Assembly (NCBI GenBank): GCA_910592205.1
Contig: CAJVPJ010000438.1
Span: 1-25,175 of the forward strand
DNA: 25,175 nucleotides
DNA from: Paraglomus occultum
Lineage: Eukaryota > Glomeromycota > Glomeromycetes > Paraglomerales > Paraglomeraceae
Direction of reading: 5' to 3'
How positions within the stretch are numbered: the first letter of the stretch is position 1; every line of letters begins with the position of its first letter. The notes beneath the pieces were generated by a model. The model worked only from the letters and a program-made list of their open reading frames with translations, was not told where the DNA came from and ran no database searches. Made by a program: the position numbers and the translations under genes. Of this stretch, positions 1-11,230 are shown piece by piece.

Positions 1-1563
1 TGTTCGTGGTCATATGACTTTATTATAAAATCACGTGGTGATCTACATCTGAAATTTCGGACTGTTTTCGAATTGTGTATAGATGATAGCCACCATAAGA
101 AATTCTTTAAGATGGACAGCGCATGTACCTGGCGAGATTTTCCTTTTGTAATGACAAGTAGCGGTTCGTAACTTTATACTACCACTCTATCGAACCACAA
201 TTGTTTCGATTTGTTAATCAATTAGCAGAAAATCTAGTATTAGTATTTATGTCAAACGAGTGTAAGCTATAGGTCAGCTGCTTCGACGCGAAGCATGCCT
301 CATCTCCCTAAAGAATATGTTTTCGCAGTATGCCAGCTAATTGAGATAACAGATGAGACACATGATTTATATTATTATTATGCCGAGGTAAACTATTTAC
401 TTATGCGTCATGTTTATTGAATAGTTTAAATGATTATTGACTTGTTATATGTATCATTTCCATTAGTTGTGTGATAAGCATCCAGAAACGAATATTTCTC
501 GTACAAAATTTCAGATCATTCTACGTGTATCGTTTCACAACAACTCTCAAAGCAACAGTTCTCTACAACTCGCGAACGAGCCTTCTAACGATACGGTTTA
601 ACGATGAAGAGTTCAGACACACGCCTACTCACGTGTATACACCTAAATGCTTCTCTCTATTGTGCATCGGTTCACAACCTCTCTTCGCCTAAAGCGCAAG
701 TTAAATACGCGACAACAATCCTTATGGCACATACGACAGTTCGATTTAACTCACGGACAAGTCTCTAACGATTCGGTTTATCGATCACCAACTAATGAAA
801 GAGTTCAAACACACGCGCATTCAACATATATATACACCCGAACGATTCTCTATATTGCGCATCGCTTCACAACGTCTCATTGCGTGAGTGTGGGTGCAGA
901 TATGATATATATATATAGAGTTCAATGAGAATAGGAGATGTATACGGAGAGTGTTTAAGAGTGATGGTGATGCAAATATTGAATCATCGTCATGATTTCC
1001 CGAGTCCTCGTAAACTTGGGCTTTCACACGATATTGATGGATAATAAAGTGACGACACAAATAAGAGAACATTATTATTTCCTGAGCTCACGCCTTCACG
1101 GCCAGACCATTGATTATTAAGATAGAGTTTATTCAACTTTTTGAAATTAGGCGGTGCAAAAACCGAGTTGTTTCAATTGCAAGATTCAAGAAACGAATAG
1201 TCAATACACATTAACGCCCACTAAATATACATTCATAGATCGAATCAATGTCATGCACATAGAAACTAACCTGGTTAACAAATTGACATGGAAAAATTCC
1301 TGTGTTGTATATGTTGCAATTACCAAAGTGTTATTGCACCAGCATTCGAGAAATATGAAACACAGCTTTCCATGTTGCTAAGAATCCGGTTCTCACTGCG
1401 TATGTAGATTTTGTCCGTCGCTAATTCGCACGAGTGTGTAATAATTCAAGTAATGCTGAAATACTTGCGGTTTGCCGCTCATTATTTAAAATTGTCTTTA
1501 TTATTATAAAAGTAATACACTGTTTCCCATTAATGCAAAGATGATTTTAATTAATAGGTTTTT
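1..1563. other. Intergenic stretch, no gene recognised
   Basis: Apart from the degenerate tandem repeat at about 531-905, I see no exon with a recognisable product on either strand. The open frames here (for example 471-692, 647-928, 821-1072 reverse and 1154-1381) are short. Two of them simply run through the repeat. A CACGTG hexamer lies at 32-37. The right edge is the 3' end of SNU13. Part of a gene lying mostly outside the window cannot be excluded in the first few hundred bases. Confidence 0.6.
531..905. repeat. Degenerate tandem repeat, about 2.2 units
   Basis: Units begin at 531 (CGTTTCACAAC), 667 (CGGTTCACAAC) and 863 (CGCTTCACAAC), so the spacing is 136 and then 196 bp. Within each full unit the order is conserved: a TTCACAAC start, a CTCTAACGAT or CTTCTAACGAT block, CGGTTTA, GAGTTCA followed by CACACGC, a TATACACC block, and a closing TTCTCTAT/TTCTCTCTAT, TTGTGCAT or TTGCGCAT end. 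The second unit carries extra sequence in its first half. The third copy is truncated. The repeat runs through stop codons and is not obviously coding. It could be an eroded minisatellite or mobile-element remnant. Confidence 0.7.
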
Positions 1564-2187
1564 TCAGATCAGAAGTCTTTCTATGCTAGTTTTAATCTGC
1601 TGGATTTGTGGCATAAGTTCTGATGCATCATTTGTTGTAATAGATGCAGCGATTACTGCTCGAGTTACTCCACATGCGCGTCCAAGAGCAGTCTTTGATG
1701 GAATAAAGACATACGGAACGTTCTAAACGTGAAATAGATCGGGTTTCATGAGTATCCAATACAAGTAGAACTATACTTATAATAGTGTGAATCTAACCTT
1801 GTCTTCGCAGAGTAGAGGTAAGTGTAATAAAATTTCGATCGGCTCTGTATCTGCTGTCATTACAATGAATTCTGCTGTACCCCGGTTAAGCGTTTTCGTA
1901 GCTAAACAGTGAAGACAACAATCATGTTAAGTGCCCACACCTTATGTGTTTCTTTTCAGGTTCTGAAATTGCTAAACACTTTACCTTCATTTGCACCTTT
2001 CTTTAATTGTTTGTAATGTAATGCTTGTTGAACCAAACCAAGTATCTGACCCGTAAGTTCGGCATCTGCTAAAGGAAAAGCTTTGGGGTTTGGTTGGGTA
2101 GCCTAGATAAGTACATGATATCAGCAAGGAGAGCTTTGTGAAAAGGTACAATTAGAAAGTAGACTGAAAGTAAAAGTTACTGACCAT
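1564..2187 (-). CDS. SNU13: SNU13 / 15.5K (NHP2L1) RNA-binding protein
   Basis: L7Ae-family protein that binds kink-turns in U4 snRNA and in box C/D snoRNAs, acting in the U4/U6.U5 tri-snRNP and in rRNA methylation snoRNPs (family knowledge). Reverse-strand coding exons are 2187-2185, 2102-1985, 1901-1798 and 1722-1564, all with GT..AG introns. They give 127 residues against 128 in human. Landmarks include [14 protein letters not shown] at the start, [61 protein letters not shown], and SIERLLI just before the TGA. The first coding exon is only the ATG: the next bases GTCAGT begin an intron ending in CTAG at 2103, and the second exon opens with Ala-Thr-Gln-Pro. No ATG-initiated frame joins the conserved body without that splice. 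Identity is very secure; the exact first exon slightly less so. Confidence 0.96.
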
Positions 2188-2343
2188 AGTTTTGGCTAGC
2201 AGGGAAAAAGTTGGGGTATTTTTTTTTACGTCAACCACGTGGTGATTATCCGAATAACAATTTTTGTGGAGAACATTCTTATTGGCTACACGTATCATAT
2301 TCAAAGCGCGCGTCTCTGCTTAACTCATTCATCTTCTATACCA
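2188..2343. promoter_or_regulatory. Divergent promoter of SNU13 and RNASEH2B
   Basis: The two start codons, 2187 on the reverse strand and 2344 on the forward strand, are 156 bp apart and transcribed outward. Between them are a T-run at 2219-2227, a CRE-like TTACGTCA at 2227-2234 and an E-box CACGTG at 2236-2241. Shared use by both genes is inferred from geometry. Transcription starts are not visible. Confidence 0.55.
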
Positions 2344-3868
2344 ATGCATAGTTGGATTTTTATTAAAGAATACAGTAAGCACCTACGCAATATTCGAGAA
2401 TTTGGCTATTTTTTTGTATTACTACAATCATTAAATTTAGGTAAAGACAATAACAGTGAAAGTCTACTCTCAATAAGACTGCCTCATCCAAGGACAGGTA
2501 ACTAACACTACCGAACTACGGGTGGTCTATCTTGAGAAATCAAACTAATCTGTACAAAAAGGTCAAGCGGTGAGGTACATTCTTCAAGACCAGACATTAT
2601 TAGAAATTCGTAAAGTTGATTGTGGAAGTCAGAGATCGTGGTTCATAGGCAACACTGTTCAAAGCGGTGGGTTTCTATACTGAAATTCGTCAGGTTCGTT
2701 TGTAAATAACGCCTCGAAACTGAAAATTTTTTTGTTACAAGATGGGAGTCTTTTTTGTCTTACTCCCATCGATCCATTATTTGTCTTAGTACCAATACTC
2801 GACACTTGTCGAAGAAAGGTAAGTCTTAGATAGTGCATGCTATTAAGGTCTTTTTTTCTCTTATAAATACATACGGAATATGCATACTCTAACATTGATT
2901 AGACATCAGATTCAAACGGATTGTTTATATCCTTGGAAGATATTCTTGATGGAGAACAGTATCCTAGTTTGCCAAAGCTATCTGCTCTCAACAACATTGA
3001 AAAATATCTAGAGTGGGTGTGTGATTGTCAAGGTCAGTGAGTAGTGAGACTTTTATTAAAACACTCAGAGGATGTAACATGATGCGCTTTATATAGTCAT
3101 GAACTCTGGGAAAGTTGTATTTCGATTAAATGATGAGAAAGTGATGAATTGGCTTAAAGCGAAGGTGACATCAATACTTTGGATTGCACTGTTTGTCTAG
3201 ATGATCTCATTACTTATTATCCTCTCTAAATTGTATAGATATCTCATATATTGTCCAATTTCGATTCATTTAACAGTTTGAAACAACTGATACAGCATAT
3301 GAATAACGACTCGATAGATGATCGACTGCGAAAAGGTATTGACGCGATTTATGGTTTGGCTTTTATTTATGCTGTTTAATGTAATATAAATGTCCGTGTG
3401 TTAGAGATTCGATTGAAAGCAACGATAGAAATAGTCATGGAGTATCTACCTCCACTTTGGAGAGAAAGGCTTATGGCAGTATATAAGTAAGTAAGCAAGA
3501 ATGGTTGCGGAAGGACAGTAGTGGCGCGCAAATGTTTAGAGAAGGGTCTGATGACATTTTGAACCCCGCTTTTTATTGTTCGTAGCTTTGATGCTCTTGG
3601 AAGATTGGAAGTATCAAACATACAAATAGTGGATAATCCCGCCGATTACTATGCCAGAAAAACAATGCGGAAGGAATGTCTCCCACCTAAAGGACCACCA
3701 ACGAAGGTATTTATAGAAAAATTTGTGCTAATTGGATATTAATATTAATAGTACTGTAATTTTATGTCACCACTCTAGAAACAGAAGCTATCGACTGGTC
3801 AAGCTGTTTTAGCAAAAGCTAATATCAAAGGAATGAGGAAACTGACGACGTTCTTTACAAAAAAATAA
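2344..3868 (+). CDS. RNASEH2B: Ribonuclease H2 subunit B
   Basis: Non-catalytic subunit of the nuclear RNase H2 heterotrimer, which removes single ribonucleotides and RNA from DNA (family knowledge). Nine exons: 2344-2497, 2562-2666, 2742-2818, 2903-3032, 3097-3164, 3239-3335, 3405-3486, 3586-3706 and 3779-3868. All phases agree, giving 307 residues, close to the 312 of human. Matches to the family run in order: FVLLQSL near residue 27, SWFIGNTVQSDG, TPIDPLFVLV, VFRLNDEKVMNWLKAK, DDRLRKEIRLKATIEIVMEY, LPPLWRERL, and a C-terminus GQAVLAKANIKGMRKLTTFF. The MRKLTTFF end corresponds to the PCNA-interacting PIP box at the human C-terminus. The start is the weak point: the frame is open upstream to 2239, but 2239 is GTG and 2344 is the first in-frame ATG. 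An unseen 5' exon is possible. Confidence 0.93.
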
Positions 3869-4871
3869 ATAATGGCTTATAAACAATGGAAGTTAAATTA
3901 CATCATCTATTCGTCAAGGCAAATCACTTGACGGCCAAATATTTACTTTGAAAATATGCTTGAGATAAAGGCGAAAAATAACTGTTAAATCATTTATAAT
4001 AATCACCAGTTTCTAAGCTTTGTGACATCAGAAGCAGTTTGCCTTACGTTTCTATTTGACAAACGGACCACGGAGGCATAACCTCTGGCATTACGTCGTC
4101 GCTTGGGTTTCTCTCCACTATAATAAATGGGATGCCCAATCTTTAAACCAGTTAGTGCCGTTAATATTAAACAATGAGAACGGGATATATATGGAGATTA
4201 TACTCTACCTATTTCCAGGATGAACCTCGAGAACACAGAACTTTTGACCTACAGATATTTTTTGCGAGTATTTTTAATTTTCAATCACAGAGTGAAAGTC
4301 CCAGCCCATCCTATCTCAGTCGATCAACACTCAATAGCCATCAAACGGATGCAACACTACAAGAATTTGCCATACTGAAAATAACCAGTCTGCATGAAAG
4401 TCCTCTACTTGATCCAAACTATTGCCAGCGTCCGCTTAATCTCTTGGCTAGATGTTATCTTAACTTCCGAAAGGAATATTAATTATAAAAGAAAAAGATA
4501 ATCTCGACGCTTCCTTTTAGGGAATTAGTGACGGATTTCCAAAGAAAAATATTATTTGTTTTCGTCTCGAACAAATTCTTCTTATTATGTAAATACGGGA
4601 AACGCGTGCCCTCAATCGCCGTCTACATAAATTAGAACGCGCTTATTAGGACCCAAGTCACATGATATTAAAAGCTTCATTTATTATTATATTATTTAGT
4701 GAACATTGACCATATTATTTTTTTATTATTAAGACGTGTACTCGGGTCATGGTTTATTCTAATTGGTCGAAAATAGCATAACTTTATGCTGCGTAAACTA
4801 ATAATCGTTTAGTTTTTTTGACTCACTAAACAACCGCCACATACTAATATCGTAGCTTCCGATCTGTCAAA
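3869..4871. other. Intergenic stretch with unassigned open frames
   Basis: No product recognised. A 102-codon forward frame at 4174-4482 is open but resembles nothing I know. Below it on the reverse strand, 4122-4003 is open to a TGA and reads GEKPKRRRNARGYASVVRLS and on to LRNW. It is preceded by a good splice acceptor (ATTATAG at 4129-4123) and a CACTAAC branch-like sequence near 4158. I could not find upstream exons to go with it. TCACATGA at 4658-4665 lies 207 bp before the PRP40 start. Confidence 0.4.
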
Positions 4872-7800
4872 ATGTCTTGGCAACAAACCGGTGGAGCTCC
4901 ACAGTACGGACAACGACCGCTATATAGCGGGGTGAGTAGTAACCTGTCGAGCTGATCTGCAAAAGCAAGCCAATTATTAGAGTGATTTCTTATGCATTAA
5001 TTATATTATTCAGTCCCCGCAACGACCACCACCATACCAAGCACCGCCGTTTGGTGGAAGACCACCGGCACCACCATTCGCTTCCCAAACATTTGTCTCT
5101 AATCCGGTACGATTCAAAATTTATTACATAGTTGTATACTTACCTTCAACTCACGTTCAACTGCCGGTTATGTTCATCTTTTAGCATAGTAGTGTCTGGA
5201 CAGAACACACATCGGCTGATGGCCGGAGGTATTATTACAATACACTGACGAAACAAAGTTCTTGGGATAAGCCAGAGGAGCTGAAAACTCCGGAAGAGGT
5301 ACGGCTGACTATCTGTCTACTTGAAATTTTGCGCCCATTTATTTGAATAATTCTTATCGTATCATGCGGTATTTAGAGAGCACTGGGGACATGCCAATGG
5401 AAGGAATTTACAGCTGACGGCGGTCGAAAGTATTATTATCATGCGGGTACTAAAGAAACGACATGGGATATGCCCGCAGAATACAAAGGTTAGCTGATCT
5501 TGGATTTATCAAGCCTCAATTATTCCAATTATTATTCATCTCAAGGTTGTCTTGTAGAATTTCTCGAAACCCTTGAAAAAGAGAAGAAGCCAGCGTAAGT
5601 TTGTTTGCAGTATAATGCATAAGCTATCAACAGACGTGGACAATTGAACAACCTATGTTGATGTCGGTCCGTTCAATGTTATTCTTTTTTTAGAAGTCCA
5701 CTTGATCCCTCAACCCAGATCAACGGTGCAGGTGCTTCGTTTCCAAACCAACAAGATATGGAAAAAGCCCGCAGATTAAGCACTCCTGGAGTGAGCCCTG
5801 TAAATGTCACTCCTCTCAGCATTTCCGTACGTCCATCAGGCGTCGCTGCACCAGTAGTCGGCCCGAACGTACCGATAGTCACGCCAGTGCAGAAAATCGA
5901 AGTGGAATTTGAGACAAAGGAAGAGGCCCAAGCTGCGTTTAGGCGGTTGCTCAAGGAGTCGGTAAGTGAGGCATGAGAAGATAGGGATTCGATTACATAC
6001 CACTTTATGAGGTCTGGAAAGAAAAGGATCGTTCTGTTTCGCTACTGGTTCTAAGTGGATTTAATTCGTAGGGAGTAACACCAGATTGGAGCTGGGAGCA
6101 AACGATGAGGGCTGTTATAACTAAACCGATGTATAAAGCGTTAAAGACTTTGAGCGAACGAAAGCAAGCTTACCAGGATTACATTGATGAACTGCGTAGG
6201 AAAGAAGAGGTAAGGGTTCGCTAAACTCGATTCAGTTTTGTATCGCTCAAGTGTTTGCGGATCTGAAGTTTTCTTGGTCGGGCTCAAAAATTGCAACAGG
6301 ATATTTTTGCTCACATATCAGTTTTTGTAAACACGTTCTAACTGCTTTAGGAGGAGAAAAAAGCGAAAATAGCAAAAACGCGCGCTGAATTTATTGAACT
6401 ACTCGAAACTCGCCCGGAAATCAATTCATCTACACGATACAGGTATGTTTGTTAGGTCGGTGGGTATATCTGCCATTAATTATAAACTGCACACGTGAGG
6501 TAGAAACACGATAACGGATAATTGATCAAAACGGAAAGTTTTTAAGAGCAGACTTTCGTGAACGTCTATATTGAGTGTATGTATAATGCTTAACCAAATT
6601 TCCATTTATTGAGGTAGAAAGATATGTGAAATATTTGCTCAAGAACCGGCATTTATGGCAGTTGAGGATGAACGACAAAGAGAGAAAATGTTCAATGACT
6701 ATATTTACGAACTTCGTAAACAAGAAAAAGTAAGATACCTGTTTTATTGTATGATTGTGTTATCGAGAGGTAAATGCTTATTAGCGTTCCCTAATACTTT
6801 AGGAAGCAGCTCGTTCAAAACGTAAAGAGAACATGGACAAATTTAGTCGCCTTCTTCGCTCTTTATCTAATATTGGAATGACTACTCGTTGGAAGGATGC
6901 CCAACAAATATATTCTTCTACGCCTGAATACCAATCTGATGAAAGTCTTCAGCGTATGGATATGCTTGATTTTCTCGCCGTTTATGAAGAACATATCAAG
7001 TCTCTTGAGCGCGAATATAACCTGAAGAAGTCAAAGATGGCAGACGCTAAGAAACGAAGAGAGAGAAAGAACAGAAGTATGTTTAGAGAACTATTGGAGG
7101 AATTGAAACAAAAAGGTGTCATTACGGCCAAATCAAAATGGTCCGAGATTTATCCGCTGATAGATACAGATGAACGATATTTGAATATGCTCGGCCAACC
7201 GGGATCCAGTCCGTTGGAATTGTTCTGGGACGTTGTGGAGGAGTTGGATGAGATTCTATACCAGCAGAAAAAAATGGTGATGGACGTTATGAAGGTAAAT
7301 TTCCACTCTGATAAACTTTAAGTGACTGAAGGGTAAAACTAATGTTAAGCTTTAATTGCTATAGAAAATGAACATAACTGTAGGTCCATCGTTGCCATTA
7401 GCTGAGTTTATGGCGACAGTAAAGTCGGATGAACGGTGTTCAGGCTTGAGTGATGTCAATTTGAAAATAATATACGAACAGGTGAACATTGCGAATTTAA
7501 TCATGATTTTATTGATTTTGCTGATGGATATGTTTAAAAATATCGAACCGGTTTGTTCCTAGTCTCTTAAAAAGCAGGAAAAGAAACAACGTAAAAAAAT
7601 GGAGGCTTTTCGATCCATACTAAAGCATTTTGAGCAAATGTTTAACCCCGACATCACGTGGACACAAGTAAGACCAATACTAGAAAAAACCGAGGAATTT
7701 CAAGCCTTAAATGAGGAAGAACAACGAATTGAAGTCTTCAACAAATTTAAAGATCGATTGAAGGTATCTACTTCTTTCAGCCCGCGTATCTGTTGTCGGT

Positions 7801-8504
7801 TTGCGTTAGTAGTAAATCTTGACCCTACCCGACACGATGTGACGAATTAAATATTCATTTATGCTTAGGAAAAACACACAAGAAAAGATCAAGCAGAGAG
7901 CGATGATGAAGAGGGGACGCTCAAAGACGAAGAATATGATGAAACCCGCCATTCATCTAGTGATCGTAAGCGCAAGCACAAAAGCCAACGATATCACCAT
8001 CGACGGGAACATCATCATTCTGATTATTCTGGCGACAGTGAACATAGTGATAGAGAACGAGACAGCGATAAACGAAAAAGACGAAAGGTATGAAGTTACT
8101 GGCTATTCTCAATATCTGATTGTCGTCTCTAATTTAATAATAACTCTAAAATTCCGCATAAGTAGAAAACATCAAAGCACGATGATCATCACTACACAGA
8201 TCGCTATTCCGATTCTCACTATACACGCCATTCCGACTCTCGCCACTCTGATTCTCGTAATGATAGCCATTATTACGACTCCCGTCACTCAACATCTTCA
8301 CCCCGCACAGAGAACTATCGAAACAAAAATGAGGCGGACAATAAAAATGGTGTTATGGGCAGTAGAGACGAGAGTAAGGAGAATAAGGAAGGCAAAGAGG
8401 GTAAAGAGACTAGAGTGGACAAGAAAGAGAAAGAGGAGGAAGAGCTGCCGGTGCATATAAAACATGATGATTCAAGCGCAGAGGAAGGCGAGTATGTTGA
8501 GTGA
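4872..8504 (+). CDS. PRP40: Pre-mRNA-processing factor PRP40 (WW and FF domains)
   Basis: U1 snRNP-associated splicing factor that helps bridge the 5' splice site to branch-point factors (family knowledge). Fourteen exons: 4872-4931, 5014-5106, 5185-5298, 5377-5488, 5558-5594, 5694-5961, 6072-6209, 6351-6442, 6618-6729, 6803-7294, 7365-7481, 7563-7763, 7869-8087 and 8166-8504, giving 797 residues with all phases consistent. A Pro-rich start is followed by two WW domains at about 54-84 ([20 protein letters not shown], then SSWDKP) and 95-124 ([20 protein letters not shown], then TTWDMP). FF domains lie near 216-270, 283-333, 352-407, 432-490 and 557-610. The stretch 507-545 may be a degenerate sixth. 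Residues 613-797 form a charged tail rich in Arg, Ser, His, Asp and Lys, ending [10 protein letters not shown]. The long tail is more like animal and plant homologues than yeast Prp40. Confidence 0.97.
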
Positions 8505-10915
8505 AGAACGTATGCAACGGCATAGGAACAATCATAGGGAGAATATAGGTTGGGAACACGAGATAGTTGTGGATGAGATGTAATTTAGGATTCGGATGAA
8601 ATCAAGCGTGAGACAAGTCTGCAAATAATCCCTTGCTATGCTCTCACTAATCCTAATCCTCATTCTAAGAATTACTGTTCTATCTTTCCGTAATATGTTA
8701 AGCCCAATTCTCTCCCCCACCCATTCACCTGTCTACTTGTGTTTCGGTTGTCTTTTAAATTGCTCTTTCCTCCTATTCAATTCAATTCCGTATTTTTGCC
8801 TAGCTGATATAACATTCAGATGCTTTACACCCATGGAAATATAAACGATTATTTTCGCAAATATAATTCCAAACGCTGTCGGTTATATTTGTGGCATTCC
8901 CAGCGGCTTTATATTGCATAGAGTAAATACGAAGGTGAGATCTATTAGATTAATTTAGTTAAGGAAAAAATAAAACTGGCTAATAAATGATGTTGTATGT
9001 GGAGGGCTAACACAAGACTGTTGCAGACTTTGTGGTGAATACGAAGTGTTAATGATCTTGTTCTTTGTCGGCGACGTGGTAATTTTTGGTAGGGTGAGAG
9101 TGTATGATTAAATGATAGTCTTGCCTCTATATGGATATTGAAGAAGACGCGTTCTCCTTGATACTAACTACTAATATGGCAGACTATGAAATAATATTTC
9201 TTTGACGTTAGGAATCATGACGTTGGGAATGATCTAAACGTGAATTGGGCTTTCGGTTTTACCTGGAGGTATCAGCATTTCTTTTTCCTTTGGGGACGTG
9301 TAAAAGATTTTTTCGACGGTTTATTACGAGGACTCTGTTGAATGAGAGTATTAGAACTATCCCACTACTTAATCGTTGAAATAAGCTTACCTAAACTATT
9401 ATCTGTACAGCTGACCGCGAGCAGATATTATTCTTTTTTCTTTTCTCCTATATGATAGATCGGCTTTGCTCGTTCGTTTGTAACAACCGCAAACTAATTA
9501 AAGTGTCTAATGTTCAAGCTTAATCTCATTCAACCGTTCTCGTATCCCATGAAAGAGGTCTTTATTGACGAAATTTATGAAAAAAACCCATGGCAGATGC
9601 TTTTTTGTATAGTTCGATACAGGTGGGGTAATCCGATGCATCAGTAGATCTTTAAAATGTATCAATATTGCTCAAGTATGGATACTCTGTCAATAACTAC
9701 AGGCGATGCAATCTTGAGCAGTGACCCCGATTACCGAATCAAAGAAAAAGACTTTGACGTTTGAGAATCAAATGTTTTATCCTGGCAAGATTTATAGTTT
9801 TCAAATTACAGATTACCATTATAATAGGAATATAGAGCAACCCCAAAATAGACAAATAGTTTGATAAACTGAATCCCAAGGTCAAGATACGAACGATCCC
9901 CCTTGATATTACAATTAATTATAATGGCGGAAACACTATATAGCGCGTCGAACACCAGGACTTCACATCCCATTTGATAGGGAACTTAAGTAAATGGGCC
10001 TATTTCTGGGTGCCAATGTCCATTATTAACTTACTACCCTGTCAATGAAGTAGAGTTGATCACTAAACCTGCTTCCCAGATCAATATAGCAGACTTTGGT
10101 TATAATATGGACAAAATCTTCAGGATTGTCCTGTGTCATTCAGTGATAGTTACGAGAAGTTGATAAGAACTATTATTTATAAAACAGGCCATTATGAATG
10201 GAACATTCGATCATGTCAGTCAAAAGAGGCTGATGTGGTTGGCATAGGCAATGGATACTCACTAGCATTTCAAATTGCTTAATATTAACTATAACGTTAA
10301 AAACGAAATTAATAATTACAATTACAATACAAATCAATATAGTAATAGGATATGTTTATAAAAGAACAGGGTGAAAAAATTGTACCTTATGTGTTTAAAG
10401 GTACTGTAATTTAAATTTCAGAAACACTTGCTTTCTCGTTTTTAACAAATTAAATTCCGTATAAGCAATAATAATAAGCACTATTAGCAACCATTTGAGC
10501 TTTGACAATTCCAGGATTAGCTGTTCAAATATAAAATTGTAAACCATTCAATTTTTTAAAGAAAATCTTATATTACTGATAATGCCTGCAATGCGGCTAG
10601 TATGTTGATTTGTTCCTTGCCTTTAAAGGAAAAAATGGAAGAAAACATTCAAAAGAGAAAAGAAGTATTGCTGATTATGCTTGCACTTAGCCTCTATCAT
10701 TCTACCCGCTTCGGTCAATTCAAAACTAATAATACGGACTTGGCGAAATCCCTTTTATAATAATAGTTAAGTAATTTCTCCGTTAGGAGTTGGTTGAAAA
10801 ATGACTGGCGAAATCATGTGACTGCAGACTTAATGTCTGTAGCCAATAACATGTGTAAAACGTGATAAATCGCAGAGAGAAAAAATTATCGCTTGCTTCA
10901 ACCCGATTCAACAAC
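8505..10915. other. Long intergenic region, no recognisable gene
   Basis: About 2.4 kb between PRP40 and NOP10. It holds only short or start-less open frames: 8638-8844 (hydrophobic, within the likely PRP40 3' UTR), 9195-9341, 10124-10282, and an ATG frame 10635-10760 of 41 residues beginning MEENIQKRKE. None can be assigned to a family. TCATGTGA at 10814-10821 lies 94 bp before the NOP10 start codon. Confidence 0.6.
10814..10821. promoter_or_regulatory. E-box-like TCATGTGA upstream of NOP10
   Basis: The octamer TCATGTGA ends 94 bp before the NOP10 ATG. Its reverse complement TCACATGA occurs upstream of PRP40 (4658-4665) and ZNF277 (22346-22353). A bHLH-type site is the natural reading of a CANNTG core, but binding is inferred. 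Confidence 0.35.
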
Positions 10916-11226
10916 ATGCATTTAATGTACTATCTCGACGAGGACGGTAAACGTGTTTATACATTAAAGGTAAGTACTACTACACAAAATTACTATAATA
11001 GAGTCAAGGGTATACTTATCAATAGCCAAGCTTAAAACTTGGCGTAAAGAACGATCTACGGGACTTACACAATTTTGAAACTTTCACGTAGAAACAGAGT
11101 CCAAAACAGGCGGCTACCAAGTCAGCACATCCTGCTCGATTTTCGCCTGATGACAAATACTCCCGACACCGTATTACTTTGAAGAAACGATTTGGACTGT
11201 TATTAACACAAAAGCCGGCGGGTTGA
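10916..11226 (+). CDS. NOP10: H/ACA snoRNP protein NOP10
   Basis: Small core protein of H/ACA ribonucleoproteins, bridging the pseudouridine synthase Cbf5/dyskerin and the guide RNA in the nucleolus (family knowledge). Two exons, 10916-10969 and 11092-11226, are joined in phase 0 across a 122-bp GTAAGT..TAG intron, giving 62 residues (58 in yeast, 64 in human). Exon 1 reads [18 protein letters not shown]. Exon 2 carries the near-invariant [25 protein letters not shown], then a short tail ending PAG. Each exon is too short to stand out as a long open frame. A transposon-like element begins 2 bp after the TGA. Confidence 0.96.
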
Positions 11227-11230
11227 CCTA

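Noticed and set aside
1541-1726. Forward open frame of 61 codons
   Set aside because: It is the antisense shadow of the last exon of SNU13.
2239-2343. Extension of RNASEH2B to 2239
   Set aside because: The codon at 2239 is GTG, not ATG, and the added 35 residues match nothing in the family. The first in-frame ATG is 2344.
5679-5954. Reverse frame of 91 codons
   Set aside because: Antisense shadow of PRP40 exon 6.
7861-8460. Forward open frame of 199 codons, Ile/Thr-rich
   Set aside because: It is the wrong frame of PRP40 exons 13-14. The true frame gives the charged tail and splices in phase.
8638-8844. Hydrophobic 68-codon frame downstream of PRP40
   Set aside because: T- and C-rich 3' flank with low-complexity Leu/Ile content and no family resemblance.
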